Positions 1-10,670 of a stretch of DNA of 64,000 nt are shown in pieces. The number at the start of each line of letters is the position of its first letter. The stretch's first letter is position 1. Made by a program: the position numbers and the translations under genes. Source of the stretch: Agapetus fuscipes (lineage: Eukaryota; Arthropoda; Insecta; Trichoptera; Glossosomatidae); assembly GCA_951799405.1 (NCBI GenBank), contig OX637339.1:2294001-2358000 (forward strand), in the 5' to 3' direction. The notes below the pieces were generated by a model that worked only from the letters and a program-made list of their open reading frames with translations, searched no databases and had not been told where the DNA came from.

Positions 1-295
1 CAAAACTCACCATCTCCCTCCCACATACCTACCTTGCTACCCCCTCCCTTACCACCAATAGATCCCACACCCATGTCTTAATTTTTAAGTTTGATTTTAG
101 TAATTGTTGTTACCCGATGATGGAAGGTATTCCGAAAACGTTTGTAACATACTCAAAAACAATAAAAGTGGAATAAAACAAAGTTTTTAATTTCTTTTAT
201 TTTTTAATGTTTTATTGAAAAATAATCAATTTTTTAAAATGAATTTCCACAGTGTTTCACAAAAATCTTTTCAAAATTTACAACAAATTATAATA

Positions 296-450
296 TGTAT
301 GGACATCAAAAACTAACAGAAAACAAATTCTTATTTAAAAAACCCTAGCCGCCAACATCACAGATCAACCGCTATTTCTTTCTGTCCTTACACACTTTTT
401 TACACAATTTCCTCCAGAGTCATAACCTTCTTCATACAGTCTCTCCTTTT
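296..450 (-). repeat. 3' end of an RTE-like LINE (subfamily b)
   Basis: On the minus strand this encodes the tail of a degenerate LINE reverse-transcriptase C-terminus (an 'MKEVCKDRKK'-like motif) followed by a 3' UTR containing GATCTGTAATGTTGGCGGCT. The same end recurs at 3355-3555, 15840-15985, 33780-33920, 53871-53988 and 58243-58405. It is 5'-truncated and non-functional. Confidence 0.6.
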
Positions 451-475
451 ATACATATATATCTAATATTGGTTT

Positions 476-682
476 CTTTAGATAAATGCACCGTTTTTCA
501 TATTTTCTACTAGAGAAAACACTACAAAAGTGTGAAAATTCTGTTATTGCAAAGTTTTTCATGAGCACTTCCTTATAATTAGTTCACTTACTATGAGAAG
601 TTACCATCAATAAAAATGTTTTATCCACGATTTCTCAAATCAGTGAATCAGTACTTATTCAGTTTTACGTTTTAAAGGTGGC
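476..682 (-). repeat. Unclassified repeat, pairs with 29896-30095
   Basis: The reverse complement matches 29896-30095 over roughly 200 bp, including the shared stretch GTGCTGATTCACTGATTTGA (with small differences here). I see no coding capacity, terminal repeats or tRNA-like boxes. Confidence 0.55.
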
Positions 683-700
683 GATATCATCTCTTGGTGC

Positions 701-948
701 TATAATAATCTATAATCTAAGTTGCAAGGATATATTCATTTCAAGCTCTCAAATGTATGCCCAAAAACAAACACGTGTAGTTCGCGCTTACAAATGCTGA
801 ATGTGTACTTACAAATAAAATCCAAACCTCAAATGAAGATAAGCCCTACAACTTTTGCCGACCTTGCCTGACACAGGGGCGACATTGGCAAAGTGAACCA
901 TTTTTTTACAGTATGGATGGTCAGCCTCACTCCAACCTATAAGTTGGT
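701..948 (-). mobile_element. R1 retroposon, full length, with 12-bp target duplication
   Basis: This is a complete copy of the commonest repeat in the window. In its own orientation R1 starts near CCTTGACTTATAGGTTGGTA, passes through GGTTCACTTTGCCAATGTCA and CATTTGTAAGCGCGAACTTA, and ends TTGCAACTTAGATT plus a variable ATTAG/ATAG tail. This copy is flanked by the 12-bp direct repeat ATCTCTTGGTGC at 689-700 and 949-960, which fixes its ends and indicates LINE-type integration. It has no ORF; any pol III box resemblance is weak. Confidence 0.75.
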
Positions 949-1002
949 ATCTCTTGGTGCGATTTTCTGTATTCGAATAGATCGTCCTATTGGGTAGCTT
1001 AT

Positions 1003-1055
1003 TATGGTAGGCATGGTATGCAAGCACTCTACCAACTGAGCTATCAACCGGACCA
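1003..1055 (-). repeat. S2 SINE, tRNA-like head fragment
   Basis: The reverse complement carries the S2 head with a tRNA A-box-like TAGCTCAGTTGGTAGAGTGC. The B box and body are absent, so this is a fragment, not a tRNA gene. Confidence 0.6.
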
Positions 1056-1544
1056 GAATGACTGGGCTAAAAACAATTTGAAAGATGTGTAGACTTTGCA
1101 AACTTACATCGCTATTTCAATGCCATTAGCTGGCTTAGCAACAAGGCTACACTCAGACCCGCACAATGCCTATCAGCTGTATAATACATAACTGAATATT
1201 GTATAAGCGCATGCGCAAGCAATAGACGATTGTTTCTAGGCGAAATGAGGTCGCTTGCAAGCGCAGCCTTTTGGTGCAGCGACGTCAGGGCTTTGCTTTC
1301 AACGCCCGATCCGATCCGTCACGGTTTCAGCCGATGTGAGACGAATTCAATCTTTGTAACTGGCCTGTCATTTTGTTTACGCATTTTTTAACTGACGTGG
1401 CCGAAAGTTTGTATCACCCAATGATTATTTTTTTCTACAAGCAAAGAGGCACGTAAGCAATTAATGAGTCGTGAATATTGTCCCTCGAACTTATTTTCTT
1501 TCCCTGTATCTATTTCCCCGCGGACTTCATTTGGGCTCATGGGG
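1056..1544. other. Unassigned interval
   Basis: This ~490-bp stretch is somewhat richer in GC and CpG than its surroundings. I see no convincing frame, splice structure or known repeat; it may be unique sequence. Confidence 0.4.
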
Positions 1545-2205
1545 TTCAGATATTATCATCGGATATCATCGTACCTCATCGGTCATCACTGGAAATCATT
1601 GGATATCATCGAATCTTATCGGGAATTATCGCACCTCATCGGATCTTATCGGGTATCATCGCACCTCATCGGAACTTATCGGGTATCATCGCACCTCATC
1701 GGAACACATCGGGTATCATCGGATCTTATCGGGTATCATTGCACATCATCGGATCTTATCAGGTATCATCGCACCTCATCGGAACACATCGGGTATCATC
1801 GGATCTTATCGGGTATCATTGCACATCATCGGATCTTATCAGGTATCATCGCACCTCATTGGAACCCATCGGGTATCATCGGATCTTATCGGGTATCATT
1901 GCACATCATCGGATCTTATCAGGTATCATCGCACATCATCGGATCTTATCGGCTTTCATGCAACATCATCGAATCGAACCTCATTGGTCATCACTGGAAA
2001 TCATTGGACATCATCGAATCTTATCGGGAATCATCGCACCTCATCGGGTCTTATCGGATCTCATCGGTTTTCATGCGACACCATCGAATCGAACCTCATT
2101 ATCGAACCTAATTCGACATAATCGGATCTCGTCGTTCATCATCGGATCCCATCGGACATTATCACACCTCATCGGACATCATCGGGCTTGATCGGATCTA
2201 TCGTT
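1545..2205. repeat. 10-bp-period satellite (TATCG/CATCG repeats)
   Basis: About 65 near-perfect 10-bp units of the form NNNNNTCATC run without phase change from about 1561 to 2160, in a higher-order order of units such as GGATCTTATC, GGGTATCATC and GCACCTCATC. Because 10 is not a multiple of 3 and the units avoid stops, all three forward frames stay open for over 200 codons; these are artefacts of the repeat, not genes. The edges are degenerate. Confidence 0.95.
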
Positions 2206-3354
2206 CACTTCCTAAAACGCAAAATTTCTGTACCCAAAGCACTAACGTTGATGGTCGCCTATAATGTAGTTGTTTGCGCAACAGAATCACTGGCTGATGA
2301 CTCTGCCTGCTTATGTCAGCGGCTCGCAACCAGTCACGGGGCGGTGCAACGTGACGCCGTGTGGAAGGCATTGCAACATGCACTCTCAGACTGCAACTCA
2401 AGGTTCCGTAGTGCGCTAAAAAGCGTTCACTATGACACTTTAGATGATGATGGTTTTGCAATGCCGTTAAATGACGACTCTAGGACTCTGTTTCTGTAAT
2501 TATGACACCATTACTCTAAAGATGCCCTGACCCTCTGCAGATTTGCATCCATTTATCCTTTCCATCCTTAACTCTTTCAAATCATTCATATCCATCATAT
2601 TTTTCATACCGAAGCGACGGCTAAGAGGATAAAGGGCATAAGCGACAAAAAACTAAATTGTTTAGGAGAGCAGTTTAAAGTTTGAGATTGCAGAAAAATG
2701 GACATAACTTTTTTATTTCTTATTATATCATTAAAAACAAAATAGCTCTAGAATTAAAAGAAAATAAAGACATTTATTGGCATTCCTATTAATGTGATTT
2801 TACGTTGTTTAACGAGGTTTTATATCACAAGTGCCGTTAGGACAAAAAAGGCAAAAAAAACGTCGTCGGTTACACCAAAACCTAATTTTAAAATGAAAAC
2901 TGCTCAAAATCCTCAAGAAAAAAGTTACTTTTATAATTGTCAACCAAAACTGCACAAAATAGGTAATATTTTTAAATGAAAGCAAAAATACTCTAAGGAC
3001 CGAAAACGTTCTAAATTTTATATTAAAATATACATAAAAGAGTTTCAATAAATTTTGGTTCTTTATTCATATTTTTAAGATTTTAAAATCTGATTTAAAT
3101 AAATATTCTAAATACAACGATACTCGCGATTCCTTTATTGATACAAAATCTAATTAATCAGGATTGCTCTTGAACGAATTCTAGAAACCATTCATCGTCA
3201 TCTTTATCAATGGATTTAGATGAGATTTATTTATTTCGCTTCTCTTGAATAACAATCGGGATCTGTCTGGGTTTTAAGTAAATTCGAATTATTGTTCAAT
3301 CTTGAAATCCCGAACGATAGAAGCTAAACGTTTGAACTCAACGATAGAGATCCA
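2206..3354. other. Unassigned AT-rich interval
   Basis: No known repeat or recognisable domain was found. A 103-codon frame at 2188-2499 starts inside the satellite and its product resembles nothing I know. The rest is AT-rich with homopolymer runs. Confidence 0.4.
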
Positions 3355-3555
3355 GAGTCATATTAAAAGAAGAGCCTGTATGAAAAAGATTATGAATCTG
3401 GAGGAAATGAAAGAAGTATGTAAGGACAGAAAGAAATGACGGTTGATCTGTAATGTTGGTGGCTAGGGTTTATAAAATTGGAATTTGTTTTCTGTTTTAG
3501 TTTTGATGTCCATAGATATTATTATTTATTGATTTAAAAAAAAAATTGTCGTGTA
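3355..3555 (+). pseudogene. RTE-like LINE 3' end (subfamily b)
   Basis: The reading frame gives an RRACMKKIMNLEEMKEVCKD-like peptide, the C-terminal end of RTE-like reverse transcriptases, then stops and a 3' UTR shared with other copies here. It is severely 5'-truncated and abuts R1 at 3559. Confidence 0.6.
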
Positions 3556-3558
3556 TGT

Positions 3559-3836
3559 TCCTTGTCTTATAGGTTTACCAACCTATAAGACAAGGAACAT
3601 TTGCTGACCACCCATGCTGTAAAAATGGTTCACTTTGCCTATGTTACCCCTGTCTCAGGGAAGGACGGCAAGAGTTGCAGGGTGTATGCCCATTTTAAAT
3701 TTTGGTTTTTATGTTGTAGGTTCACATGCGGCATGTGCAAGCGCAACTTGTACGTGTCTGGTTGTGAAAATGCATCCTTATGTGAATCTCCAATGTAACA
3801 TATCTTTGCAACTTAGATTAGATTAGATTAGATAGC
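3559..3836 (+). mobile_element. R1 retroposon with duplicated inverted head
   Basis: A plus-strand R1 copy ending in a (GATTA)n tail. Its 5' end is doubled as a near-perfect hairpin: TTCCTTGTCTTATAGGTT is followed at once by its reverse complement (about 3559-3599), so the first ~18 bases occur in both orientations. No coding capacity. Confidence 0.7.
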
Positions 3837-3936
3837 ATTTGCTAAAAAAAACGTATGGAAACTAAAGCCTTGGTTTTGATGTATAAAGACGAAACTGGCT
3901 TACCCTCAATGGGCTTACCCCATTGTAACATACTAC

Positions 3937-4127
3937 GACCGGTCCGTAGTCTAGTGGTTAACACTTCTAACTCTTAAATGGAAGATTGTGGGCTCGAATC
4001 CCGGCGGAGCACAAAAATATACCATTTATATTTTCAAATATGCTCTTCGCTTAATGGAAAATTCATATACCTTCACCAAAGACCGGTCACCTAAGGTCCA
4101 TCCAGCCTTGCAGCAACTAGAACCTAA
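3937..4127 (+). mobile_element. S1 SINE, 3'-truncated
   Basis: The copy starts with the tRNA-like unit CCGGTCCGTAGTCTAGTGGT and a B box near GGCTCGAATCCCGGCGGAGC, then the S1 body up to the CCATCCAGCCTTGCAGCAAC block. It lacks the LINE-derived tail and lies tail-to-tail with a minus-strand S1. Confidence 0.8.
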
Positions 4128-4131
4128 TCTT

Positions 4132-4385
4132 TTTATATTATTAATAGGATGGTTTATTTGGTGAGCGCTGTTTTTGCGTGAATCACACCTCAAGAACCCT
4201 CTGCGATCTTCGTCTTCGCTATAGAAAGCGTCAATTCTCAAGCACGACCGAGTTGCTGTAAAGCTGGATGGACCTTTGGCGACCGGCCTTGGTAAAGGTG
4301 GATGATTTTCAGTGCTCCGCCGAAATTCGAACCCACTCCCTTCCATTTACGAATCCGAAGCGTTACCATTAGACCACGGATCGGT
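4132..4385 (-). mobile_element. S1 SINE
   Basis: A near complete tRNA-plus-tail S1 copy in reverse orientation: an ATT-type tail at its left edge, the TTTGGTGAGCGCTGTTTTTG tail block, the body, and the tRNA-like unit ending near 4383. It lacks the 5S-like head. Confidence 0.8.
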
Positions 4386-4587
4386 AAGTGGGTAGGTAAG
4401 AAGAACACAAACAAGAATGAAGTGGTTCATGACGTCATAGTCTCGCTGTGAAATCCTTGACACATCTGGTGAGTGGGTAATTTGTATACATGCGCTAACG
4501 ACAGCCAGTCGTTGCATTAGTGATTAAAGGCTGGTTCTCCATACATAACGATTGCAATCAACACCATCTAACGCTGCAGACACACTG

Positions 4588-4836
4588 TCTATAATCTATA
4601 ATCTAAGTTGCAAGGATATATTCATTCAAAGCTCTCAGATGTATGCCCACAAACAAACACGTGTAGTTCGCGCTTACAAATGCTGATTGTGTACTTACAA
4701 ATAAAATCCAAACTCAAATGAACATAAGCCCTGCAACTCTTGCCGACATTCCCTGAAACAGGGGTGACATTGGCAAAGTGAACCATTTTTTACAGTATGG
4801 GTGGTCAGCCTCATACCAACCTATAAGTCAAGGAAT
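4588..4836 (-). mobile_element. R1 retroposon
   Basis: A near full-length minus-strand R1 copy with tail unit TATAATCTATAATCTAAG at its left and the CCTATAAGTCAAGGAAT end at its right. I could not identify a clear target duplication. Confidence 0.75.
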
Positions 4837-4861
4837 AGAACTGTAACTGTACTTTTTAGTG

Positions 4862-5481
4862 TTTCCACAAGAGGTGGTCAGAGTGTCTTGTCTTGTATCC
4901 TTCCGCCATTCCTCTAGGGGATGGCCAGTACCTCCACACAAGTGCCTCCACTTGACTCTGTCCTTGCATACTTCTTTCATCTCATCTAGTTTACTCACTC
5001 TTTTCATGCACGCTCTTCTCTTGTTTCCACTCTGTAGAATCCATTCATTCGCAATCTCACTTATATGATCAATCCATTCTTTCCTAGGTCTTCCCCTTCC
5101 ACGCTTACCTATTACATTCCCTTTATACCCTTTTTTTGTCAGTCGGTCTTCATTCATCCTTTCAATATGTCCAAACCATCGCATCACACTTCTTTGAACT
5201 TTCACTTTCAAGCTTTCTTTTACTCCGCATTGATTCAGAACCCATTCGTTTTTCACTTTATCTTTCAATGTTTTTCCTGTCATACTTCTCAAATGAGCCA
5301 TTTCTACGGTGCATACCTTGTTTACTTCTCTTTCATTCACCGTCCACGACTCGCTTCCATACATCAGGGTCGGCAACAATATACAATTGTGTACCGCCAT
5401 TTTCATTTTCTTGGGGATTCTTTTATTCTTCGCTATTCTACCGAACGCTCCTATCACGCATCTTCCTTTGCTGGTGTAGAG
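4862..5481 (-). pseudogene. RTE-like LINE reverse transcriptase C-terminus
   Basis: The minus strand has an open frame of about 200 residues with motifs typical of the C-terminal part of RTE-like endonuclease/reverse transcriptases: LLPTLMYGSESWTVN, then VCTVEMAHLRSMTGKTLKDK, RWFGHIERM and GRGRPRKEW. A full-length protein would be roughly 900-1000 residues with an N-terminal endonuclease and the RT core; all of that is missing, so this is a 5'-truncated copy. The end past GTGHP differs from other copies here. Dead on arrival, but comparatively little decayed. Confidence 0.8.
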
Positions 5482-5554
5482 TGTAATTACTTTTTATTTG
5501 ATTTTAATTTTTCGCTCACTAAATAACTCATCCTAATGTTAATTAGATTGTCTG

Positions 5555-5705
5555 TGACCGATATGTCGTTGACTGAAAGTTCATGTCGACGAACTGTGGT
5601 GTGACCGATTTGTGCATGGACGAGCTGTCTATGGACGAGCTGTCTATGGACGAGCTGTCTATGGACGAGCTGTCTATGGACGAGTTATCTTTGACAGATT
5701 TGTCG
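5555..5705 (+). repeat. 15-bp minisatellite within degenerate GACGAGCTGTC-type repeats
   Basis: Four nearly exact tandem copies of CTATGGACGAGCTGT (about 5627-5690) lie inside a longer degenerate series of 'gaccgatttgtc / gacgagttgtc' words. The same word style occurs at 61320-61515 and, reversed, at 60430-60650. No coding signal. Confidence 0.75.
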
Positions 5706-5884
5706 TGAACGGAATTTTACACCAAGTATAAAACTATACATTTTATTGTAGAGGCATTAACTTTGTAATCGTTCATCATTAAGTATAAAAGAAAAACGGC
5801 TTTGTTTTGTTTTTCTTTTATCCTTATACATTTTAACTCAAACATAAAGTTTCCCAAAAACTAAATGGAAACTTAATAATAATA

Positions 5885-6122
5885 ATACACGCATTTGTAT
5901 AGCGCTTTTTCGTGGCTGAGTCACTGCAAAGGCGCTTTGCAAGAGTCTTTGAAAAAGTAGGTTTTGAGCCCTTTGCTAAAAGCTGCCTCAGTCTTCAGCT
6001 CCCTGAGGGTCGCATGAAGAGAATTCTAGGCCTCCGGAGAAGCAACGCTACAGGCCCGATCACCAAACACCGTCCTCGTGGCTCTGTGCGGCAGTTGGAG
6101 CAGACTTTTATTTGAGTCCCTG
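5885..6122 (-). pseudogene. L2-like LINE C-terminus and 3' end
   Basis: On the minus strand the frame reads TVFGDRACSVASPEA, an internal stop, then LRELKTEAAFSKGLKTYFF, the characteristic C-terminal end of L2-type LINE reverse transcriptases. It is followed by AAGCGCTATACAAATGCG and an ATT repeat, the usual L2-type 3' tail. Heavily 5'-truncated. Confidence 0.75.
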
Positions 6123-6171
6123 GATTTGAGTGTCTGTTCGCGGGTAGTGACTTCCATTTTGGTGACCAGTA

Positions 6172-8035
6172 CCCTTAAGGCTGGTTCGGACAAGGCGAGT
6201 AATTTAGTCAAGTAACGAGTAATTTAGTGGCTAAACGTGTGCGAACCCCAACAATTTAGTCCAGTAGTTAAGTCAATGGTTTAGTCAAGCCGATCCATTT
6301 CATTCTATTTTTTCGGGCAAGTAGCGGCCCCGCCCACCGTCCGTGGGCGAGTGTTGCCGAGAAGCCACGGAAAAGTCCGAGTCCGAAGAGCCACGGAAAA
6401 GCCCGAGTCCGAGTCGAGTTTATTAGCGGCCGCGCCATTGGCCGCTCACTCTTGGCGGGGAAACGGAAATGCAAGAATGGCGGCAATTTAAATTGGCTGC
6501 AGTTTGAAAAGATAATGCCCGTTTTCAGCAAGAATATTTAAAGATAAAGTGCTGTTTAAAAATATTTAAGTACTTAAGAACTTCTTATATTTGCGAGCCC
6601 GATGTTCCGCTCCCTAAACTTAGCGACCTGTCAGTGAGGTTATGTCATGTTTAAACTGTAAATAAGTGGATATGCACACCGATATCCTTGGTTTTTTAGA
6701 AACTCTTGAGAATATAGAAGTTGCTAGGACTTATCTACGTCCAAAAAGTTTTGAGAAAGGTAATTTTTTTTCGATAAGAATAGTATGACATCGATTTTTG
6801 GTGCGGATATCAGCTGTCAAAAATACAATCATGTAGCTCCTTGCTGACAATAGAGCTGTACAAATATAGTTTTGGTAAAGATGTTGTGGAAATAACTATT
6901 ATCGTCCATGAATTTATTACGTATTTAAAAACATCGATCTTTTACATTGATCGATGTTTATAGGTACCTACCATAAATTTGTCATATCACAGGCCTTATT
7001 ATATCCTTCAGATGGATTGTTACTTGTTGTTTTGTACAGAAACAATTCAGTGACACACGGGGATAACTAATTAGAGGCATTACAATTTTATGCCACTGTA
7101 AGCCATCAGCTGGTATCTGTGACAGACGTGAGAGGCGTATGTAGCAGGATTGAACAAGTTTCTCGCGGTCAGCCTCTGAAAAGTTGAACCATGTTTTTTC
7201 TTTAACTTGATAATTGATTGGTGACCGCCGTGTATTTGAAAATGCCGATTTTACATGTCGAATATTGATGTTAATTGTCAACAACGAAAAACGCAACAGA
7301 GAAATGCATCTGAATGCAGCTGCAGACTACGAGCCGTATTATAGTGTGTGCATACAAAATATACTTTGTACACATCATTGAAAAGATAAAAATTCAATTA
7401 AAAAATAATGTTTGCAGCGTAAATGGTAGATATTATTATAAACATCAAATAGTCATGTGTTGTTTTTATTTAAAATGTGTATATTATTTTATAAACCATA
7501 AAATACATTTCGAATTTACAAAAGTCGAGTTTCGAAGTTGTTTGCTAAACAGGCTCCTAGCTAGGTGGCCGGGCATAAATCAGTTAATATTACCAAACTA
7601 TAGCCAATTTAAAGGGCTTTATAATAACATGATTTTAATACTCAATTAATATTTTCAAACTGCAGCCAATTCAAATTTTCCGCCATTATAGAAAGGGCTT
7701 TCTGCAGCCAACTTCGCACTTGTGTACTGTACTGGACCGTAATGCGAACGCTTCACGGGCGAGTAGCGCCCCGCCCACTACTAAATTACTCGCTACTTGA
7801 CTAAATCAGTGGCCTCGTGCGAACTAGCCTTTAGTACGAGTTGCAAAACTTGAGTAATGTAAAGTTTACGGCAATTATTAAAGAGTGATTTCCCCCAAAA
7901 ACTGCCGTTTTTGTTTGTTTGAACTTGATTTTCTTCATCACTGTAACTCTTTTGAAGTGTAAGAAACAAAAACGACAGATTTTGGGAGAAATCACTGTTT
8001 ATTATTTTCCAAGTTGTGCAACTCGAACCTAAGGG
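6172..8035. mobile_element. Long-TIR MITE (TA-target type), split by a Harbinger-like insertion
   Basis: The outer ends are CCCTTAGTACGAGTTGCAAA-like on the left (only CCCTTA precedes the insertion at 6178) and the inverse ending CCTAAGGG at 8035. The right half (7831-8035) aligns with the uninterrupted copy at 59291-59532. A flanking TA is present on the left; the right side reads TG. No protein coding. Confidence 0.75.
6178..7830. mobile_element. Harbinger/PIF-like DNA element with TTA target duplication
   Basis: The termini AGGCTGGTTCG and CGAACTAGCCT are inverted, continue as a longer imperfect inverted repeat rich in GAGTAATTTAGTCAAGTA, and are flanked by TTA at 6175-6177 and 7831-7833. 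PIF/Harbinger elements duplicate TWA, so I assign it there. The 1653 bp contain only short frames (about 100 codons or fewer) and no transposase that I can recognise, so it is probably non-autonomous. Confidence 0.75.
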
Positions 8036-8580
8036 TGCAGTTCAGACAGGTAGTGAGGTGCTGCTCCATTTAGTGTCGTGAAGATGAGTACACACAGCTT
8101 GTACTGTGTTCTCTGGAAAATCTGTCGTATTCAGCAGTGACGGCTCCAGGTAAGGTGCATCGGTGCATTGCACCCCCAGTAATAATGCCACGATCCAATA
8201 CTTACAAATTTGTTCCGCATAAAATACCGTTTGTGTCAAGTCCTATCTAATCAATGACGGCTAGTATAAAAATCACGTCACTGGTATGGTCAGTGTAATA
8301 GTTTCCATGTTTATATTTTTAGTAAACTCTACGGTTGCGTTTGTATGTTATGCTGTATACTCGGGCACTGCTACCTGCTGTTTATAAATTTTCCAGTCTG
8401 CTGGGTTACCCATTTGTTTGCACAGTATAACGTCGAGTAATTTGTTTTTTTTCCACGTCGCGTGAAGTAATTTAAAGTAATTTACTTTTTTAGATGGCGA
8501 CAACAGGGACGTAATTTTTTTTCCATATTAAAACAAATGGTCCGTTAACATCAACTAAAATAACTTTCATGAACCTACGG

Positions 8581-8680
8581 TATAATCTAAGTTGCAAGGA
8601 TATATTCATTTAAAGTTCTCAAATGCTTGCCCACAAACAAACACGTGAAGTTCGCGCTTACAAATGCTGAATGTGTACAA
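8581..8680 (-). repeat. R1 fragment (3' half)
   Basis: The R1 tail TATAATCTAAGTTGCAAGGA and adjoining GTTCGCGCTTACAAATGCTG block are present, but the 5' half is missing. Confidence 0.7.
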
Positions 8681-8732
8681 ATTTGAAAATAGTGTTTTTA
8701 TCTCGGTGAGCAAGCTTCACACACCTTTTGTG

Positions 8733-8885
8733 ACATAATTTTTCCGGTCGCTATTCCTCCAGGGGTGGGCAGTACCTCCGCAAATGTGTCTCCACTTTGT
8801 TTTCTCTTTTCACACTTATTTCATCTCCTCCACATTAACCATTCATGCTCTTTTATTTTTCTCACTCTGCAGGTTCCTATCATTT
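8733..8885 (-). pseudogene. RTE-like LINE 3' fragment
   Basis: The reverse complement is the end of the RTE-like ORF with degraded codons and the GGAGGTACTGCCCACCCCTGG region seen at other LINE ends in this window. Short and decayed. Confidence 0.6.
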
Positions 8886-8984
8886 GTCCTTAACGACCAA
8901 TAACAAAAAGATTTTTCGTTTTGGTGTTTATTTTAAATCAAAATAAATAACGGTAAGGTTTCCTCAGCCTTCACAATAAATAAG

Positions 8985-9245
8985 AAACCCTCACTGTAAC
9001 GTGACGCAGTTAGCGTGAGGCTGGCCCCGTAACATGTAAAAATAAATATGTCCCGAATCTCCACACGCGACTCGTTTGGGGATAACGCAGGCAAGAAGTT
9101 ACACTATAAGTGTAACTCAGTTGCATTTTTTTTTACTCAGGATTTACAGGGCCTTTTGAAACTTAATATGAAGAACATCGGGAGCAGGGGAACCCGCACT
9201 TCGAGTAAAGTGGTTGGCGTAAGGCAGACCTCTTTGCCTGAGAGT
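8985..9245 (+). repeat. S2 SINE 3' fragments
   Basis: 8985-9125 carries the S2 3' block (AAGAAGTTACACTATAAGTG then CAGTTGC). 9179-9240 repeats the S2 middle block (AACCCGCACTTCGAGTAAAG, GGTTGGCGTAAGGC). The order is scrambled relative to full S2 at 52119-52455. Confidence 0.6.
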
Positions 9246-9884
9246 TTGAATGATTTTTTGGGTATTTTTTTTCTGTAACTTAAACGTTTTATCAAAAACA
9301 TATAGTGCATATTCTCATCTCAAAAAATTCATCCCCAGAACTAAGATTTTTGGAAAAAAAATATACATTAAGAGGAAGTCTATATTATTTTTCAATTCTC
9401 CGTTAGTTTTCTTGCTTGAAAAAACTTGACTGTAAAATGTTTTTTAAAAAAAAATTGTACGTGCCTAAGCGCTCCCAACAACATGAGCGAATATTGCCAA
9501 TATGTGTTTTTTGACAGCTAAGTCAATTTTTCCGTTAATTCAAATATCCATCGAGCCTCTTTCGAGTATCCAGCTTAAAATTCTACGTTTAAACTAAAAA
9601 TTTCGCTTCTCAAAAAATGTATAAAAGCTGAAACAGCGCCTGTATTGAACATTCTAGTTTTCCTGTTTATTTTTGTGAAACGAAACGTTTAAGTTTACTT
9701 TTTTTTTTTACTCGGGATGCTGGTTTTTCAATATCGCAGCTACGTGCCCTAGAGGGTGTCTACGATAAGACTTAGCTCTGTCTGGGAAGGAACGAGAGGT
9801 TTTTGTTAGATAAAAAGTTACTATACATTTTGTACACCGTGTAGTATGTATGCATCGGCGTTATGAGGATCATATATTAAATAA

Positions 9885-10150
9885 CAAAGACTACAAAGTA
9901 CATATACAAAGAAAGTGTGAAAAGAAAAAGACGGAAGGGATGACCGAGAAAAGTATGGAGTGATCAGATTGAGGAGGTTGTGAAAGAATGGAATATACAA
10001 AGTGAGCGTAAAAGAAGAAAATGCATTAAAAAGGTGATGGATATGAATGAATTGAAAGAGGTACATATGTCAGGATAGGAAAAAATGGAGGCAGCTCTGC
10101 AGAGTCTCTGGCCACCCCTAGCGGAATGGCAACAGAGATGCAGTTACACA
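9885..10150 (+). pseudogene. RTE-like LINE 3' end
   Basis: Nearly identical to the last third of the LINE at 62540-63172: it encodes the 'VWSDQIEEVVKEW', 'RKRRKC' and 'KKWRQLC' motifs, with small indels, and ends just after the CCACCCCTAGCGGAATGGCA block. Confidence 0.75.
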
Positions 10151-10300
10151 TAATTTTTGACGAATCAATGTTTTTTTGCACATTGGCCACCTAACGGGAA
10201 TTTTCCATACAACAAAAGCAATAATCCATAGATCACCTACGGATCAAACGTGCTGTGAATAACCATGTTAGTCGTTAACTGAAGTATGACAGGCAACTGC

Positions 10301-10575
10301 ATATGAGTCGTATAAATGCAAACGCCGTCAACTCCTTACGCGATGATTTTGAGAAAAATAAACTTGTAAACTTGTAAAACGACAACACCAGTTGGAGATG
10401 ACGACGTTTGCACGAAATCATACTTTTTCAATTAAAATTACGAAGGATTAAGTGAGGTTTACATTATATCGCGCACAGCAAATGATTCGTTACACTGCGC
10501 AGAATCAAATTCAATCATTATCTCAAAAATCATAAATTTTGGAGATGACGGCGTTTGCGGTTATACGACTCATAT
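10301..10575. mobile_element. MITE-like element with ~37-bp inverted ends
   Basis: The left end ATATGAGTCGTATAAATGCA, continuing into AACGCCGTCAACTCC, is inverted at the right end (GGAGATGACGGCGTTTGC, then TATACGACTCATAT). A third partial copy, GGAGATGACGACGTTTGC, lies in the centre. No coding capacity; I cannot choose the target duplication. Confidence 0.6.
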
Positions 10576-10670
10576 ACTGTCTACGGCGATATCATGGCGC
10601 CCTTGAGATGGTCCTGGACCATTAAATGGCGCCACAGGAAAGAAATCATCCATCATCATCATCATCATCA

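Noticed and set aside
1464..2191. Three overlapping forward frames of 215-237 codons with repeated IGYHRTSS-like peptides
   Set aside because: All three follow from the stop-free 10-bp satellite, whose 30-bp triple repeat reads as ten codons in every frame.
2188..2499. A 103-codon frame after the satellite
   Set aside because: It begins inside satellite DNA, has no recognisable motif, and similar lengths arise by chance here.
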